64,000 nucleotides of DNA from contig JARLHQ010000027.1 of NCBI GenBank assembly GCA_031292175.1, positions 62,001-126,000 on the forward strand, read 5' to 3'. Below, piece after piece: positions 1 through 10,312 of the stretch (position 1 is its first letter; the number at the start of each line of letters is the position of its first letter). The notes beneath the pieces were generated by a model. The model saw only the letters and a list, made by a program, of their open reading frames with translations, did no database searches and was not told where the DNA came from. The position numbers and the translations under genes were made by a program. The DNA comes from Humidesulfovibrio sp. (GTDB taxonomy: Bacteria > Desulfobacterota > Desulfovibrionia > Desulfovibrionales > Desulfovibrionaceae).

Positions 1-11
1 GCGGTGAAATT

Positions 12-46
12 AAAAAAAGGGCCGCCGGCTTTCGCCTGCGGCCCTT
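12..46 (-). terminator. Intrinsic terminator of an aromatic amino acid attenuator
   Basis: Read on the minus strand, a 7-bp G/C stem (GGGCCGC with GCGGCCC), one mismatch, three more pairs and a GAAA tetraloop are followed by seven T. It lies 34 bases after the stop of the leader peptide. Its 5' arm (33-43) is perfectly complementary over 11 bases to 97-107 inside the leader coding sequence. It can therefore be replaced by an antiterminator, which is the classical attenuator arrangement. Confidence 0.85.
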
Positions 47-79
47 CCTGAAGAGGCTTTGGTTAACGTCCTGTCTCCG

Positions 80-175
80 TCAACAAACCTCTCCCAGGCC
101 GCAGGCGCGGCTAAACCAATAATACCAGTACTGGCTAAAGGAAAAGGAGGTATTGTTGGCACGGGATAGGTTCAT
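80..175 (-). CDS. Leader peptide rich in Phe, Tyr and Trp codons (attenuator)
   Basis: A 31-codon reading frame (ATG at 175, TGA at 82-80). Residues 11-21 contain Phe11, Phe13, Tyr16, Trp17, Tyr18, Tyr19, Trp20 and Phe21, an aromatic density expected only of a regulatory leader peptide. Stalling at these codons would leave 97-107 free to pair with 33-43 and prevent the terminator. A ribosome reaching the stop would cover 97-107 and let the terminator form. The controlled operon lies beyond the left edge. Sensing all three aromatic amino acids would suit a combined phe/tyr/trp operon, as found in Desulfovibrio. No Shine-Dalgarno sequence is seen and the predicted transcription start is almost at the ATG, so translation may be leaderless. 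Confidence 0.75.
   Translation of the reverse strand: MNLSRANNTSFSFSQYWYYWFSRACGLGEVC
97..107 (-). promoter_or_regulatory. Antiterminator arm inside the leader peptide
   Basis: This 11-base segment pairs perfectly with the 5' arm of the terminator at 33-43. It can also fold locally into a small GCCGC/GCGGC hairpin. The two mutually exclusive pairings are what makes the leader a switch. Confidence 0.7.
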
Positions 176-183
176 GGGGAAAG

Positions 184-212
184 TGTTTACCCGCAGCTTT
201 TTGGTCTGTCAA
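184..212 (-). promoter_or_regulatory. Sigma-70-type promoter of the attenuated operon
   Basis: On the minus strand a perfect TTGACA (212-207) is followed after 17 bases by TAAACA (189-184). The expected start of transcription is near 176-178, only one to three bases before the leader ATG. Confidence 0.65.
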
Positions 213-388
213 TAGTTTTATTAACGATTTATCCCTTCCTAGATTTATCCATTTGTGTGTAGATGCTCATTTTGTTTACACATAATTGTTCACAACTCCG
301 ACGCAACCGGTCGTGGATATCAACAAAAATCAACAATTGCCCATAGCTGACACAATGGTCCGAGTCTTGCTCATTGAGTACTCACACT

Positions 389-1621
389 ATGGACAACTCC
401 GCGGAAGCCATCACCATCCAAGAGATCATCGAGCGCGAATGGATCAGCACCGCGTTCCACTCCCTGGTCTCCATCAAGCGCAAGGCCCTGCTTGGCGTGG
501 AGGCGCTGGCCCGCTGCACCGCCCCCGGCGAGGACATCCCTCCCTTGGATCTGTTCCGCATGGCCGACGAGGCTGACTGCCTGCTTGAACTGGACCGGCT
601 CTGCCGCAAAAAAGCCGTGGAGGCTTTCGCCCCCATCCACGCCCAAAACAAGGGCCTTATCCTGTCCATCAACGTGGACGGCCACTCCATCAACTCCAAC
701 GTGGCACGCTCGGGCCTCCTGCTGCGCCTGGCCAAGGAGCACGGCATCAACCCGAACAACGTGCTCATCGAAATCGTGGAGTCACGCGCGCGGGATACGG
801 ACGCCCTGGCTGACTTCGTAAGCCACTATCGCAAGCACGGCTTTCTGATCGCCCTCGACGACGTGGGGGTGGGGCACTCCAACCTGGACCGCATTCCCCT
901 CCTGCGCCCCGATGTGCTGAAGCTCGACCGCAGCCTGGTGGCCGGGGTGGACGGGCACGTGACCCGCCTGGAGGTGGTGAAGAGCTTCGTGCAGATGGCC
1001 TCGCGCCTCGGCTCGCTGGCCCTGGCCGAGGGCGTGGAGCGCCATGAGGACATCCTGCGCCTGCTGGAGATCGGCGTGGATGTGTTCCAGGGCTTCTACT
1101 TCGGCCGCCCGGCCAGACAGATGCCCGCGCCCGAGACCATCGGCGAGCGCATCGAGTATCTGGCGCAGAAGTTCCGCGTCCATGCCACGGAACGTTTCGC
1201 CAGTCAAAAGGCGCTCTACGCCCGGCATGACGCGCTGGTCTTCCAGCTCTGCGAGCAGCTCGCCCTGCTCGGCGCAACAGGTCTGGACCAGGCCCTCACG
1301 GGGTTCATCGACGCGTGGGAGCATATCGAGTGCCTGTACGTCTTGAGCGCCAAAGGCGTGCAGCTTTCCGGCACCATGTGCAATCCGGCCAAGCTGCGCA
1401 AACGCAAACGCTTCATCTACGAACCCGCGCGCGTGGGCGCGGACCACTCGCTCAAGGAATACTACCTCCCCCTGCGCGCGGGCCTGCCCAAGTTCACCAC
1501 CCAGCCTTACATATCGCTGGCCTCCGGCAACCGCTGCATCACCATCTCCGCCGCCTACAAGGACCGCGACAACCGCTCCTGCATCCTCTGCGCCGATATT
1601 GACTATTGCCAAGACGGATAG
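389..1621 (+). CDS. EAL-domain cyclic-di-GMP phosphodiesterase with C-terminal PDC/Cache-like domain
   Basis: Predicted cytoplasmic enzyme of about 410 residues that hydrolyses c-di-GMP. The EAL domain (about residues 20-250) keeps the signature motifs in order: GVEAL, NVDGHS, EIVES, LDDVG, KLDRS, AEGVE and a final QGF. The catalytic Glu, Asn, Asp-Asp, Lys and Glu positions therefore look intact. The last 150 residues contain a pattern (PYISLASGN, then CITISAAYKDRD and CADI) typical of PDC/Cache sensor domains, here placed after EAL as in YkuI-type proteins. No membrane segment is visible. The ATG at 389 is preferred over the in-frame TTG at 374; neither has a strong ribosome site. It is followed by a chemoreceptor, but 136 bases separate them. 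Confidence 0.85.
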   Translation: MDNSAEAITIQEIIEREWISTAFHSLVSIKRKALLGVEALARCTAPGEDIPPLDLFRMADEADCLLELDRLCRKKAVEAFAPIHAQNKGLILSINVDGHSINSNVARSGLLLRLAKEHGINPNNVLIEIVESRARDTDALADFVSHYRKHGFLIALDDVGVGHSNLDRIPLLRPDVLKLDRSLVAGVDGHVTRLEVVKSFVQMASRLGSLALAEGVERHEDILRLLEIGVDVFQGFYFGRPARQMPAPETIGERIEYLAQKFRVHATERFASQKALYARHDALVFQLCEQLALLGATGLDQALTGFIDAWEHIECLYVLSAKGVQLSGTMCNPAKLRKRKRFIYEPARVGADHSLKEYYLPLRAGLPKFTTQPYISLASGNRCITISAAYKDRDNRSCILCADIDYCQDG

Positions 1622-1689
1622 CCCCACTCGAATTACACTAAATAACGAGCACCAGCCCGCCCTCCCCCCTTGTCTTTTGCAGTAATCTG

Positions 1690-1708
1690 CCGATACTAAT
1701 AGTATCGG
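1690..1708. promoter_or_regulatory. Perfect 9-1-9 palindrome upstream of the chemoreceptor
   Basis: CCGATACTA-A-TAGTATCGG is a perfect inverted repeat, with weaker symmetry (GCAGTAAT / ATTATTCTGC) extending outside it. It lies 49 bases before the chemoreceptor ATG and has no following T-tract, so an operator is more likely than a terminator. The binding protein is unknown. Confidence 0.45.
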
Positions 1709-1757
1709 ATTATTCTGCAGACACGCTCCCCCCTGCGGCGCGTCAAAAGGAGAGGCT

Positions 1758-3572
1758 ATGCGCAACATCACCATCCGTGCCCGGATCGCTTTACTTATTG
1801 GCATTGCAGTGACCTTTGCGGCCATCGTCGGCGGGGGCTTCTATTATGAGTTGGTTTCACTCAAAGACTACTCCATCAGCCAAACCCAGGATGTGATGCT
1901 TGCCGGTGAAAAGGCCAGGCTCAAGATGTCGACGGATGCCCTGGCTATCTCCCTAGGCGAAGCACTCAAGACCGTGCCCTCGGAAACAGAGAAGACCGAC
2001 ACCATCCGCCAACTTACCTACCCCATACGCTATGAAGCGGATCAATCAGGCTATTATTTTGTCTACAACGGCACGACAAACGTCTCCATGCCCCTCAAGC
2101 ACGAGATGCAGGGCAAGGATATGGGCGGACTGGTGGACAGGAACGGCGTGTACTTCATTAAGGCCCTGCGCGAAGCGGCCGAGGGGGGGGGAGGCTTTGT
2201 GCAGTATGTCTTTGATAAGCCCGGCAAGGGGCTGCAACCCAAGATAAGCTACGCCACGCTCATCCCCGGCACCCAGTACTGGATCGGCACCGGGGTCTAC
2301 ATTGATAACATCGAAGAAAAGAAGCTCACCATCGACAAGGCCATCTCCGGCATGGTGCGCGGCGCGGTGACGCTCATCGCCGCCGTGGTGCTGGGGCTTC
2401 TCGCCGTGGTGGTGCTGCCCCTTTCGGTGGCCATATTCCGCAGCATCATACGCCCCCTCGCGTTGGCCACGAAGGCTGCGGAGGACGTGGCCGCGGGCAA
2501 CCTGGACGTGTCCCTGCCCGCCGCCGGGCGCGACGAGATCACCAAGCTTGAGGGCTCGCTGAACACCATGGTCGACACCCTGCGGCGCAACATGGCCGAA
2601 ATAACCGCCAAGACCCGCGAGGCCGAGGACAAGGCCCGCGCCGCCGAGGAGGCCACGCGCCAGGCCGACGAGGCCAGGGCGCAAGCCATCCGGGCCCGAC
2701 AGGAGGGCCTGCTGGCCGCCGCCAACCGTTTGGAGGCCGTTGTGGAGCGGCTCTCCTCCGCCTCCGAGGAAATCTCCGGGCAGGCGCAGAACATCGGCCG
2801 CGCCACGGACGTGCAAAAGGAGCGCATCACCGAAACGGCCACGGCCATGGAAGAGATGAACGCCACCGTGCTCGAGGTGGCGAGGAACGCCTCCCAGGCG
2901 GCCGAGGGCGCGGAGACCGCCCGCCAGCGCGCAACAGACGGCAACGCCGTGGTCACCCGTTCCGTGGCCGCCATGGACGCCCTGCTCGTCCAGTCCACGG
3001 AGCTCAAGGGCAACATGGACACCCTGGGCCGCCGCGCGCAGGACATCAGCCAGATCATGAACGTCATCTCCGACATCGCCGACCAGACGAACCTGCTGGC
3101 CCTGAACGCCGCCATTGAGGCCGCGCGCGCGGGCGACGCCGGGCGCGGCTTTGCCGTGGTGGCCGACGAGGTGCGCAAGCTCGCGGAAAAGACCATGAGC
3201 GCCACGCGGGAGGTGGGCGACACGGTGCACGCCGTGCAGGACGTCTCACGCCAGAACGTGCAGGGCATGGACCAGGCCGCCCGGGCCATCGCCGACTCCA
3301 CCGGCCTCGTGCGCGAGTCCGGCCAGGCCTTGGACGAGATCCTGAAGATGAGCGAGGCCACCGCCCTGCAGGTGCAGAGCATCGCCACCGCGGCGGAGGA
3401 GCAAAGCGCCGCCAGCGAGGAAATCAACCAGAACGTGGACCAGATCAGCGACATCGCCTCCGAGACCGCGCAGGGCATGCAGCAGACTTCAGAGGCCATC
3501 CGCGACCTAGCCGAACAGGCCGAGAAGCTGCGCGCCCTGGTGGCTGACCTGAAGCACGAAGGACAGGCGTAG
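1758..3572 (+). CDS. Methyl-accepting chemotaxis protein with single-Cache (sCache_2) ligand domain
   Basis: Inner-membrane chemoreceptor of 604 residues that signals through CheA/CheW. TM1 is at about residues 8-28. A periplasmic sCache_2 domain follows, with the typical [23 protein letters not shown] and YATLI patterns. TM2 is near 200-228, then HAMP (about 228-282). The cytoplasmic coiled-coil signalling domain carries the conserved hairpin tip ([19 protein letters not shown]) near residue 450. The ATG has a close ribosome site (AGGAGAGG). The ligand is unknown; sCache_2 domains often bind small organic acids. A second receptor at 27629 shares the signalling tip but has a different sensor. 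Confidence 0.95.
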   Translation: MRNITIRARIALLIGIAVTFAAIVGGGFYYELVSLKDYSISQTQDVMLAGEKARLKMSTDALAISLGEALKTVPSETEKTDTIRQLTYPIRYEADQSGYYFVYNGTTNVSMPLKHEMQGKDMGGLVDRNGVYFIKALREAAEGGGGFVQYVFDKPGKGLQPKISYATLIPGTQYWIGTGVYIDNIEEKKLTIDKAISGMVRGAVTLIAAVVLGLLAVVVLPLSVAIFRSIIRPLALATKAAEDVAAGNLDVSLPAAGRDEITKLEGSLNTMVDTLRRNMAEITAKTREAEDKARAAEEATRQADEARAQAIRARQEGLLAAANRLEAVVERLSSASEEISGQAQNIGRATDVQKERITETATAMEEMNATVLEVARNASQAAEGAETARQRATDGNAVVTRSVAAMDALLVQSTELKGNMDTLGRRAQDISQIMNVISDIADQTNLLALNAAIEAARAGDAGRGFAVVADEVRKLAEKTMSATREVGDTVHAVQDVSRQNVQGMDQAARAIADSTGLVRESGQALDEILKMSEATALQVQSIATAAEEQSAASEEINQNVDQISDIASETAQGMQQTSEAIRDLAEQAEKLRALVADLKHEGQA

Positions 3573-3630
3573 GCGACAGGCGCCGCCCCCAGCGCCTCAA
3601 GACGTCTGGGCGCGGGCGGGCATGAGCACT

Positions 3631-3663
3631 AAAAAAGGGTGGGCCAGCGGTCCACCCTTTTTT
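3631..3663. terminator. Bidirectional intrinsic terminator
   Basis: Stem AAAAAAGGGTGG / CCACCCTTTTTT with a 9-base loop. It can end the chemoreceptor transcript on the plus strand and the MFS gene transcript on the minus strand. Confidence 0.9.
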
Positions 3664-3680
3664 ATGCCTGCCCTGAGTAT

Positions 3681-4877
3681 TCAGGAAGCGGGGCTGAAAA
3701 ACTCAACGGCCAGGCCCAACAACGCGCAGCACGCCCCCAACGCGCACACGCCGGTCCAGCCGAACAGGGTGAAAGCGTGGGCGCCGAGAGCCGTTCCGAT
3801 GGCGCCGCCCGTAAACATCGCCGTCATGTACACGGTATTCAGACGGCTTCTGGCCGAAGCGTCCAGGGCATACACCCGGGCCTGATTCGAGACCATGGCC
3901 GCCTGCAGCCCGGCATCCATGAGCACGATTCCCGCGATGATCGCGAGCAGGGATGCGCGACCGAGCCAAAACACGGCAAATGAGACCGCCACGGCCAGGG
4001 CCCCGGCGAGGATGATCCGCCTCTGCCCGCCCTTGTCCGCAAGCCGTCCCGCCAAAGGGGCGGCGAAAACGCCCACTATGCCGACGACTCCCAAGGCCCC
4101 GGCCACGGAGCTGCCCATGAAAAAGGGCGGCCGCTCCAGAAAGAACGCCAGGTTAGCCCAGAATGACACGAAGCCTGCAAACAAAAGTCCCTGCACAACC
4201 CCGGACCGGTTCAGCAGGCCGTGCTTGCGGACCAGCCCGACCAGGGACCAGAGAATCTGGGGATAGGACAGCCTGGTCACTGGCTGCACCTTTGGCAGCT
4301 TGAACGCCAGAACGCCCGCCAACAGGGCGGTGCAGACGCTGGCCAACGCGAACATCTGCCGCCAGCTGCCGAATTGCGCAACCAAGCCGCTGATTGTGCG
4401 CGACAACAAGATGCCCGCAAGAAGCCCGGCCATGACCAGTCCAACGACCCTGCCCTTCTCGCTGTCCGGGGCCAACTGCGCGGCCATGGGCACGACCTGC
4501 TGCGCCACCGTCGCCAGCGCGCCGATGGCAAGGCTGGACGCGACAAGCAGGCCGACGCTCGGCGCCAGGCTGGCGGCCGCCAGGGCCAAGGCCAGGGCGA
4601 ACGTGGTCCAGACGATGAGCATCCGCCGCTCATAGCGGTCGCCCAAGGGGGAAAGCAGCAAAAGCCCCGCGGCATAGCCGATCTGCGTGGAGACAGGGAT
4701 CAACGACACCTCGCCCGGACTGGCCTGAAAACTCCGGGCGAGGATGCCAAGCATGGGCTGGTTGTAGTATATGCTCGCCACGCATAAACCGGCCGCCACC
4801 GCCATCAGGACAACAGTGCCGCGGCCAAGCTGCCGGGGCCTTGGAAGGCCCAACACCGCCGTATCGGAATCAGTCAT
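3681..4877 (-). CDS. Major facilitator superfamily efflux transporter
   Basis: A 398-residue MFS protein with about twelve hydrophobic segments and the ASIYYNQPML motif in TM1, found in the drug/arabinose-efflux branch (YfiS/AraJ-like). The GDRYERR loop between TM2 and TM3 is the usual MFS motif A. It lies downstream of a TetR gene on the same strand. It has its own promoter with an inverted repeat at the start site, so TetR control in response to a small toxic molecule is likely. The ATG is preceded by GAGGAGCG. The substrate cannot be told from sequence. Confidence 0.9.
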   Translation of the reverse strand: MTDSDTAVLGLPRPRQLGRGTVVLMAVAAGLCVASIYYNQPMLGILARSFQASPGEVSLIPVSTQIGYAAGLLLLSPLGDRYERRMLIVWTTFALALALAAASLAPSVGLLVASSLAIGALATVAQQVVPMAAQLAPDSEKGRVVGLVMAGLLAGILLSRTISGLVAQFGSWRQMFALASVCTALLAGVLAFKLPKVQPVTRLSYPQILWSLVGLVRKHGLLNRSGVVQGLLFAGFVSFWANLAFFLERPPFFMGSSVAGALGVVGIVGVFAAPLAGRLADKGGQRRIILAGALAVAVSFAVFWLGRASLLAIIAGIVLMDAGLQAAMVSNQARVYALDASARSRLNTVYMTAMFTGGAIGTALGAHAFTLFGWTGVCALGACCALLGLAVEFFSPAS

Positions 4878-4897
4878 ATTCGCTCCTCGTCAATTTA

Positions 4898-4917
4898 GAT
4901 ACGAAACGTACCGTATC
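4898..4917. promoter_or_regulatory. Probable TetR operator at the MFS gene promoter
   Basis: GATACG-N8-CGTATC, 8 of 10 positions symmetric, immediately downstream of and overlapping the -10 box of the MFS gene. This position blocks transcription when occupied. The neighbouring TetR protein at 5008-5631 is the obvious candidate. Confidence 0.65.
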
Positions 4918-4942
4918 ATAATAACATTGAGGCTCATGTCAA
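4915..4942 (-). promoter_or_regulatory. Promoter of the MFS gene
   Basis: TTGACA (4942-4937), 16-base spacer, TATGAT (4920-4915). Close to consensus and located between the end of the TetR gene and the MFS start. Confidence 0.75.
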
Positions 4943-5007
4943 GAAGTGCGCCGAGCCAAAAAGACAGGGCAGCAAGATCGAACTTGGTGTTTTTCGGAAG
5001 CTTTTCG

Positions 5008-5631
5008 CTAGAGACGAACAGAAACAGGCGTGTTTTTTCCGGACAGTGTCACCGTGGAAAAGGCCTGGCTGGCGATGTGGAGCACGAAGGCGTCTTCCAA
5101 GGGCAGATGCTGGAGCAGCAGGCGGTGAAAAATCGGGGCGTACAGGGAGTCCACAAGAATCTCAAGGTCCACGTCGGTGCGGATCTCCCCGGACGCGATC
5201 CCCCGGCGCAGCACTTCCTTGGTCGCCCCGCGCCGGGGGACAAGGTAGCCGCTTATGAACGTCTTCAACATCTCCGGGTCGGACTGGCCAAGCCCAATCA
5301 ACTCACGCACCAGGCGTCCGGTCACGCCACGATAGGCCTGCGCCAGCAGCAGCATCTGGGCGGTGACGTCGGCCACGGCGGAGTCGGTCTGCGGGAAGGT
5401 GATCCGGGGCACAGTGGCGGCCATGAAGGCATCCATGGCCACCGCGCCCTTGCTGGGCCACCAGCGGTAAAGCGTGGCCTTGCTCACGCCCGCCTTGGCC
5501 GCGATGCCCTCCATGGTGAGCTTGGCGAAGCCCACTTCCTCCAGAAGGTCGTTCGCGGCCTTAAGCACCACCGTGCGCACGGCGTCGCTTCTGGGTCGGC
5601 CCGGAGGACGTTTCACAGGGGCCTGGGCCAT
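5008..5631 (-). CDS. TetR/AcrR family transcriptional regulator
   Basis: A 207-residue repressor. The N-terminal helix-turn-helix (about residues 20-65) has the family pattern MEGIAAKAGVSKATLYRWWPSK, and the C-terminal ligand domain is helical. The start is the ATG at 5631, preceded eight bases earlier by AGGAAGGGGG; longer upstream readings lack a ribosome site. It is transcribed in the same direction as the downstream MFS gene, whose promoter carries an inverted repeat, so it probably represses the pump. Confidence 0.9.
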   Translation of the reverse strand: MAQAPVKRPPGRPRSDAVRTVVLKAANDLLEEVGFAKLTMEGIAAKAGVSKATLYRWWPSKGAVAMDAFMAATVPRITFPQTDSAVADVTAQMLLLAQAYRGVTGRLVRELIGLGQSDPEMLKTFISGYLVPRRGATKEVLRRGIASGEIRTDVDLEILVDSLYAPIFHRLLLQHLPLEDAFVLHIASQAFSTVTLSGKNTPVSVRL

Positions 5632-5730
5632 GGCAACATTCCCCCTTCCTATGGCGTGGACCTCAACACCGCGCCTGCGCGGGAACGAAGCCTTCCGCCT
5701 TAAAAAACTCTGCGCATCACTGCCGCGAAG

Positions 5731-5780
5731 CCTCAAGCGTTCCGGGCCTGCGCCTCGTCCCAAATGGCCGTGCCGCCAGC
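5731..5780 (-). repeat. Diverged copy of the hemC 3' end
   Basis: These 50 bases match the last codons of hemC (6090-6139) at 43 of 50 positions. The copy can still be read in the hemC frame (AGGTAIWDEAQARNA then stop, against [15 protein letters not shown] then stop). The two copies flank the Cdd1-type gene as direct repeats, suggesting duplication or insertion at the hemC end. Confidence 0.75.
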
Positions 5781-5802
5781 TTACACCCTTCCCCTGCCCG
5801 GC

Positions 5803-6108
5803 TCAGTCTTTCCAGTTCCACCACTTGAGCCGCTCCGGGTCGGGGGAGGCCGTCTCGGCGAAATATACCGCACAACGGAACGTATAAAGCATGCAGCGGT
5901 CCACATGCCGCCCCATCAAGGCTTCCAGGCTGGCATAAAGGACTTGGGGGTCGCGGCCGCGAAGGTCGTCCACACAGCGCAGACCAAGGTTCCAAAGGTC
6001 CACGGCGACGGACTTGCCCACGCCGGGGATACGCCGCAGGTCCTTCAAAGCCAGAGGGTCAGGGGTGGTCGCCGCGCGGACGCTCCCAGCCTCAAGCGTT
6101 CCGGGCAT
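5803..6108 (-). CDS. Cdd1-type helix-hairpin-helix protein (pathogenicity-locus family)
   Basis: A protein of about 101 residues. After a variable leader it shows [19 protein letters not shown], a helix-hairpin-helix element, then [18 protein letters not shown] and [17 protein letters not shown]. These are the conserved blocks of the small Cdd1 family. The biochemical function of that family is not established; the HhH element suggests nucleic-acid contact. The start at 6108 (GAGG four bases upstream) lies inside the end of hemC, so translation is probably coupled. The gene sits between two copies of the hemC 3' end. Confidence 0.7.
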   Translation of the reverse strand: MPGTLEAGSVRAATTPDPLALKDLRRIPGVGKSVAVDLWNLGLRCVDDLRGRDPQVLYASLEALMGRHVDRCMLYTFRCAVYFAETASPDPERLKWWNWKD

Positions 6109-7021
6109 ACACCTCATCCAGAATGGCCTTGCCGCCAGCCGCGAGCACCTGCTTCGCCAAATCGGCGCCCAGCTCCCAGGCCTTGTCCTGCGTGCCTGCG
6201 GCGGCGATGCGGATGGGGTTCTCACCATTCACGCCGGCCACAAAGCCGGTCAGGGTGAGCTGATCGCCCGCAAGCTGGCTCCAGGCGGCGATGGGCACCT
6301 GGCAGCCGCCATTGAGCCCGGTGAGAAAGCCGCGCTCGGCAGCCACCTGGGCGGCAGTTTCGGGATGATTCAGGAAGGCGAGCAATTCGGCCATGTCCGG
6401 ACGGTCCTTGCGGTACTCGATGCCGAGCGCGCCCTGAGCCACAGCGGGCAAAAAGCGCGGCGGGCCAAGAATCTCGACCTTGGGCGCGGTGAGGCCCAGG
6501 CGGTTCAAGCCCGCGGTGGCCACCACGATGGCGTCGAACTGGCCTTCCAGAAGCTTGCGCACGCGGGTGTCCAGGTTGCCGCGCAGGCTCTCGATGACGA
6601 GATCGGGCCTGAGCGTCAGGAGCTGGGCCTGGCGGCGCAGACTGCTGGTGCCGACCTTCGCGCCCTTGGGCAGGGCGTCCAAGCCATCGTACTGGACGGA
6701 AAGCAGCGAATCCGTGGGGGCCTCGCGCACGGGGTTCACGCCCACGATGAGCTCGGCGGGCAGCTCCGTGGGCACGTCCTTCATGCTGTGCACGGCAAGA
6801 TCGGCGCGGCCGTCGAGCAGCGCCTCCTCGATCTCCTTCACGAACAGGCCCTTGCCGCCCACCTTGGCCAGGGGGACGTCGAGAATCTTGTCGCCGGTGG
6901 TCTTGATCTTGAGCAGCTCCACTTCAAGGCCAGGATGCTCTGTGCGCAGGAGCGCGGAAATGTGTTCGGCCTGCCAGAGGGCCAGTTGGCTGCCGCGCGT
7001 GGCGATGGTGACTTTCTTCAT
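6092..7021 (-). CDS. hemC: Hydroxymethylbilane synthase (porphobilinogen deaminase)
   Basis: Cytosolic enzyme of 309 residues that joins four porphobilinogen molecules into hydroxymethylbilane for heme, siroheme and cobalamin synthesis. It starts [18 protein letters not shown], contains [27 protein letters not shown] with the catalytic Asp, and ends with the domain holding the dipyrromethane-binding Cys in NGGCQVPIA. The ATG at 7021 follows the FmdB-type gene by 11 bases, with AGGCGG as ribosome site, so the two are co-transcribed. Length is normal for the family. Confidence 0.97.
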   Translation of the reverse strand: MKKVTIATRGSQLALWQAEHISALLRTEHPGLEVELLKIKTTGDKILDVPLAKVGGKGLFVKEIEEALLDGRADLAVHSMKDVPTELPAELIVGVNPVREAPTDSLLSVQYDGLDALPKGAKVGTSSLRRQAQLLTLRPDLVIESLRGNLDTRVRKLLEGQFDAIVVATAGLNRLGLTAPKVEILGPPRFLPAVAQGALGIEYRKDRPDMAELLAFLNHPETAAQVAAERGFLTGLNGGCQVPIAAWSQLAGDQLTLTGFVAGVNGENPIRIAAAGTQDKAWELGADLAKQVLAAGGKAILDEVYARNA

Positions 7022-7032
7022 CGTCGCCGCGC

Positions 7033-7278
7033 CTAGTGGCAGGAGGAGCAGGAGCCGCCGGAACATCCGGAGCAGCCGCCGCCAGAGGGCGCGGGAGCCG
7101 CGCTGCCGATGGAGGCCTCCGCGTCGTGGCCGCCGCCCACCTTGCTGCGGCAGCAGCTCATGAGCTTCTCGGTCTTGGCGGAACCGCAGTGCGGGCAGGC
7201 AACGTCCTCTTCCTGGCCGAGAACAAGTTCCTCAAAGGCTTTGCCGCAGTCGCGGCAGGAATATTCGAAGATGGGCAT
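7033..7278 (-). CDS. FmdB-family zinc ribbon protein
   Basis: An 81-residue protein starting [19 protein letters not shown], the hallmark of the FmdB regulatory/zinc-ribbon family. A first CxxC at 9-12 and a second (CPHC) near 33 would bind one metal ion. The tail is rich in Gly, Ser and Cys ([14 protein letters not shown]), giving a second possible metal site. Family function is poorly defined. A GAGGG ribosome site precedes the ATG. It lies between lon and hemC on the same strand. Confidence 0.85.
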   Translation of the reverse strand: MPIFEYSCRDCGKAFEELVLGQEEDVACPHCGSAKTEKLMSCCRSKVGGGHDAEASIGSAAPAPSGGGCSGCSGGSCSSCH

Positions 7279-7375
7279 GGGTTCCCTCGCAGTGCTTTAT
7301 CTTTCGGGCCTCGGGCGGGTTGCTTCGTAGCGCAAATCACGCGTACTGGCAACGCCGCCCGGGCCCGGTCGCATT

Positions 7376-9931
<2,556 letters not shown>

Positions 9932-10095
9932 ATGTGTTCCATTGGCCGCCTGAGCCAAGCGCTGTGCCGCAGTTGGGGCGCCCTGGCGACGGCGCAGGCG
10001 GACCGGTTTGGTTAGGGCTTTCTTCCGTTTCAACTCACGTCTCCTTGCCCTCTGGCGTGCACCGGGGACAGGAGTCCACGATACCGAGCCTGTTT

Positions 10096-10123
10096 ATTCT
10101 AATGCCGGATTCGCTGGAGGCAA
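10096..10123 (-). promoter_or_regulatory. Probable lon promoter
   Basis: TTGCCT, 16-base spacer, TAGAAT on the minus strand, 165 bases before the lon start. No clear heat-shock (sigma-32) promoter was found. Confidence 0.5.
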
Positions 10124-10198
10124 GAGCTTTTGCGCAATTATGCGCGCCGAAGCCGTCTTTCGCGCTACTTTGCCCTGTCGCGCAACCTTTTCCGGGCC

Positions 10199-10214
10199 GT
10201 CACGCCACAGTAAC
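10199..10214 (+). promoter_or_regulatory. Pho-box-like operator upstream of the response regulator
   Basis: GTCAC-GCCACA-GTAAC: two half-sites repeating every 11 bases, the geometry of PhoB boxes. The same pattern occurs at 11090, 22810 and 24872 in this window. Here it would allow autoregulation. Confidence 0.6.
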
Positions 10215-10312
10215 AATCAAGCCTCCCGGTGAAGCTAGGATCCCTCAAGCTGAAGCCAAAAGGCGCAGCGGGCCAGTTTTAGCCGGGCCACGGCCCAGGG
10301 AGCGGACGCACA

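Larger units (their letters stand above)
9932..10312. other. Divergent intergenic region between lon and the PhoB-like gene
   Basis: No convincing gene. It holds a probable lon promoter on the minus strand and a Pho-box-like element on the plus strand, 99 bases before the regulator start. Confidence 0.6.

Noticed and set aside
97-182. tRNA, 6S or SRP RNA in the first 290 bases
   Set aside because: No cloverleaf, CCA end or conserved 6S/SRP core was found; the leader peptide attenuator explains the hairpins.
2046-3230. Long minus-strand open frame opposite the chemoreceptor
   Set aside because: It is the complement of a clear MCP gene in high-GC DNA, with no family features and no ribosome site.
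10199-10214. Sigma-32 heat-shock promoter for lon
   Set aside because: CTTGA-like strings exist upstream but no matching CCCCAT-type -10 at correct spacing was found.
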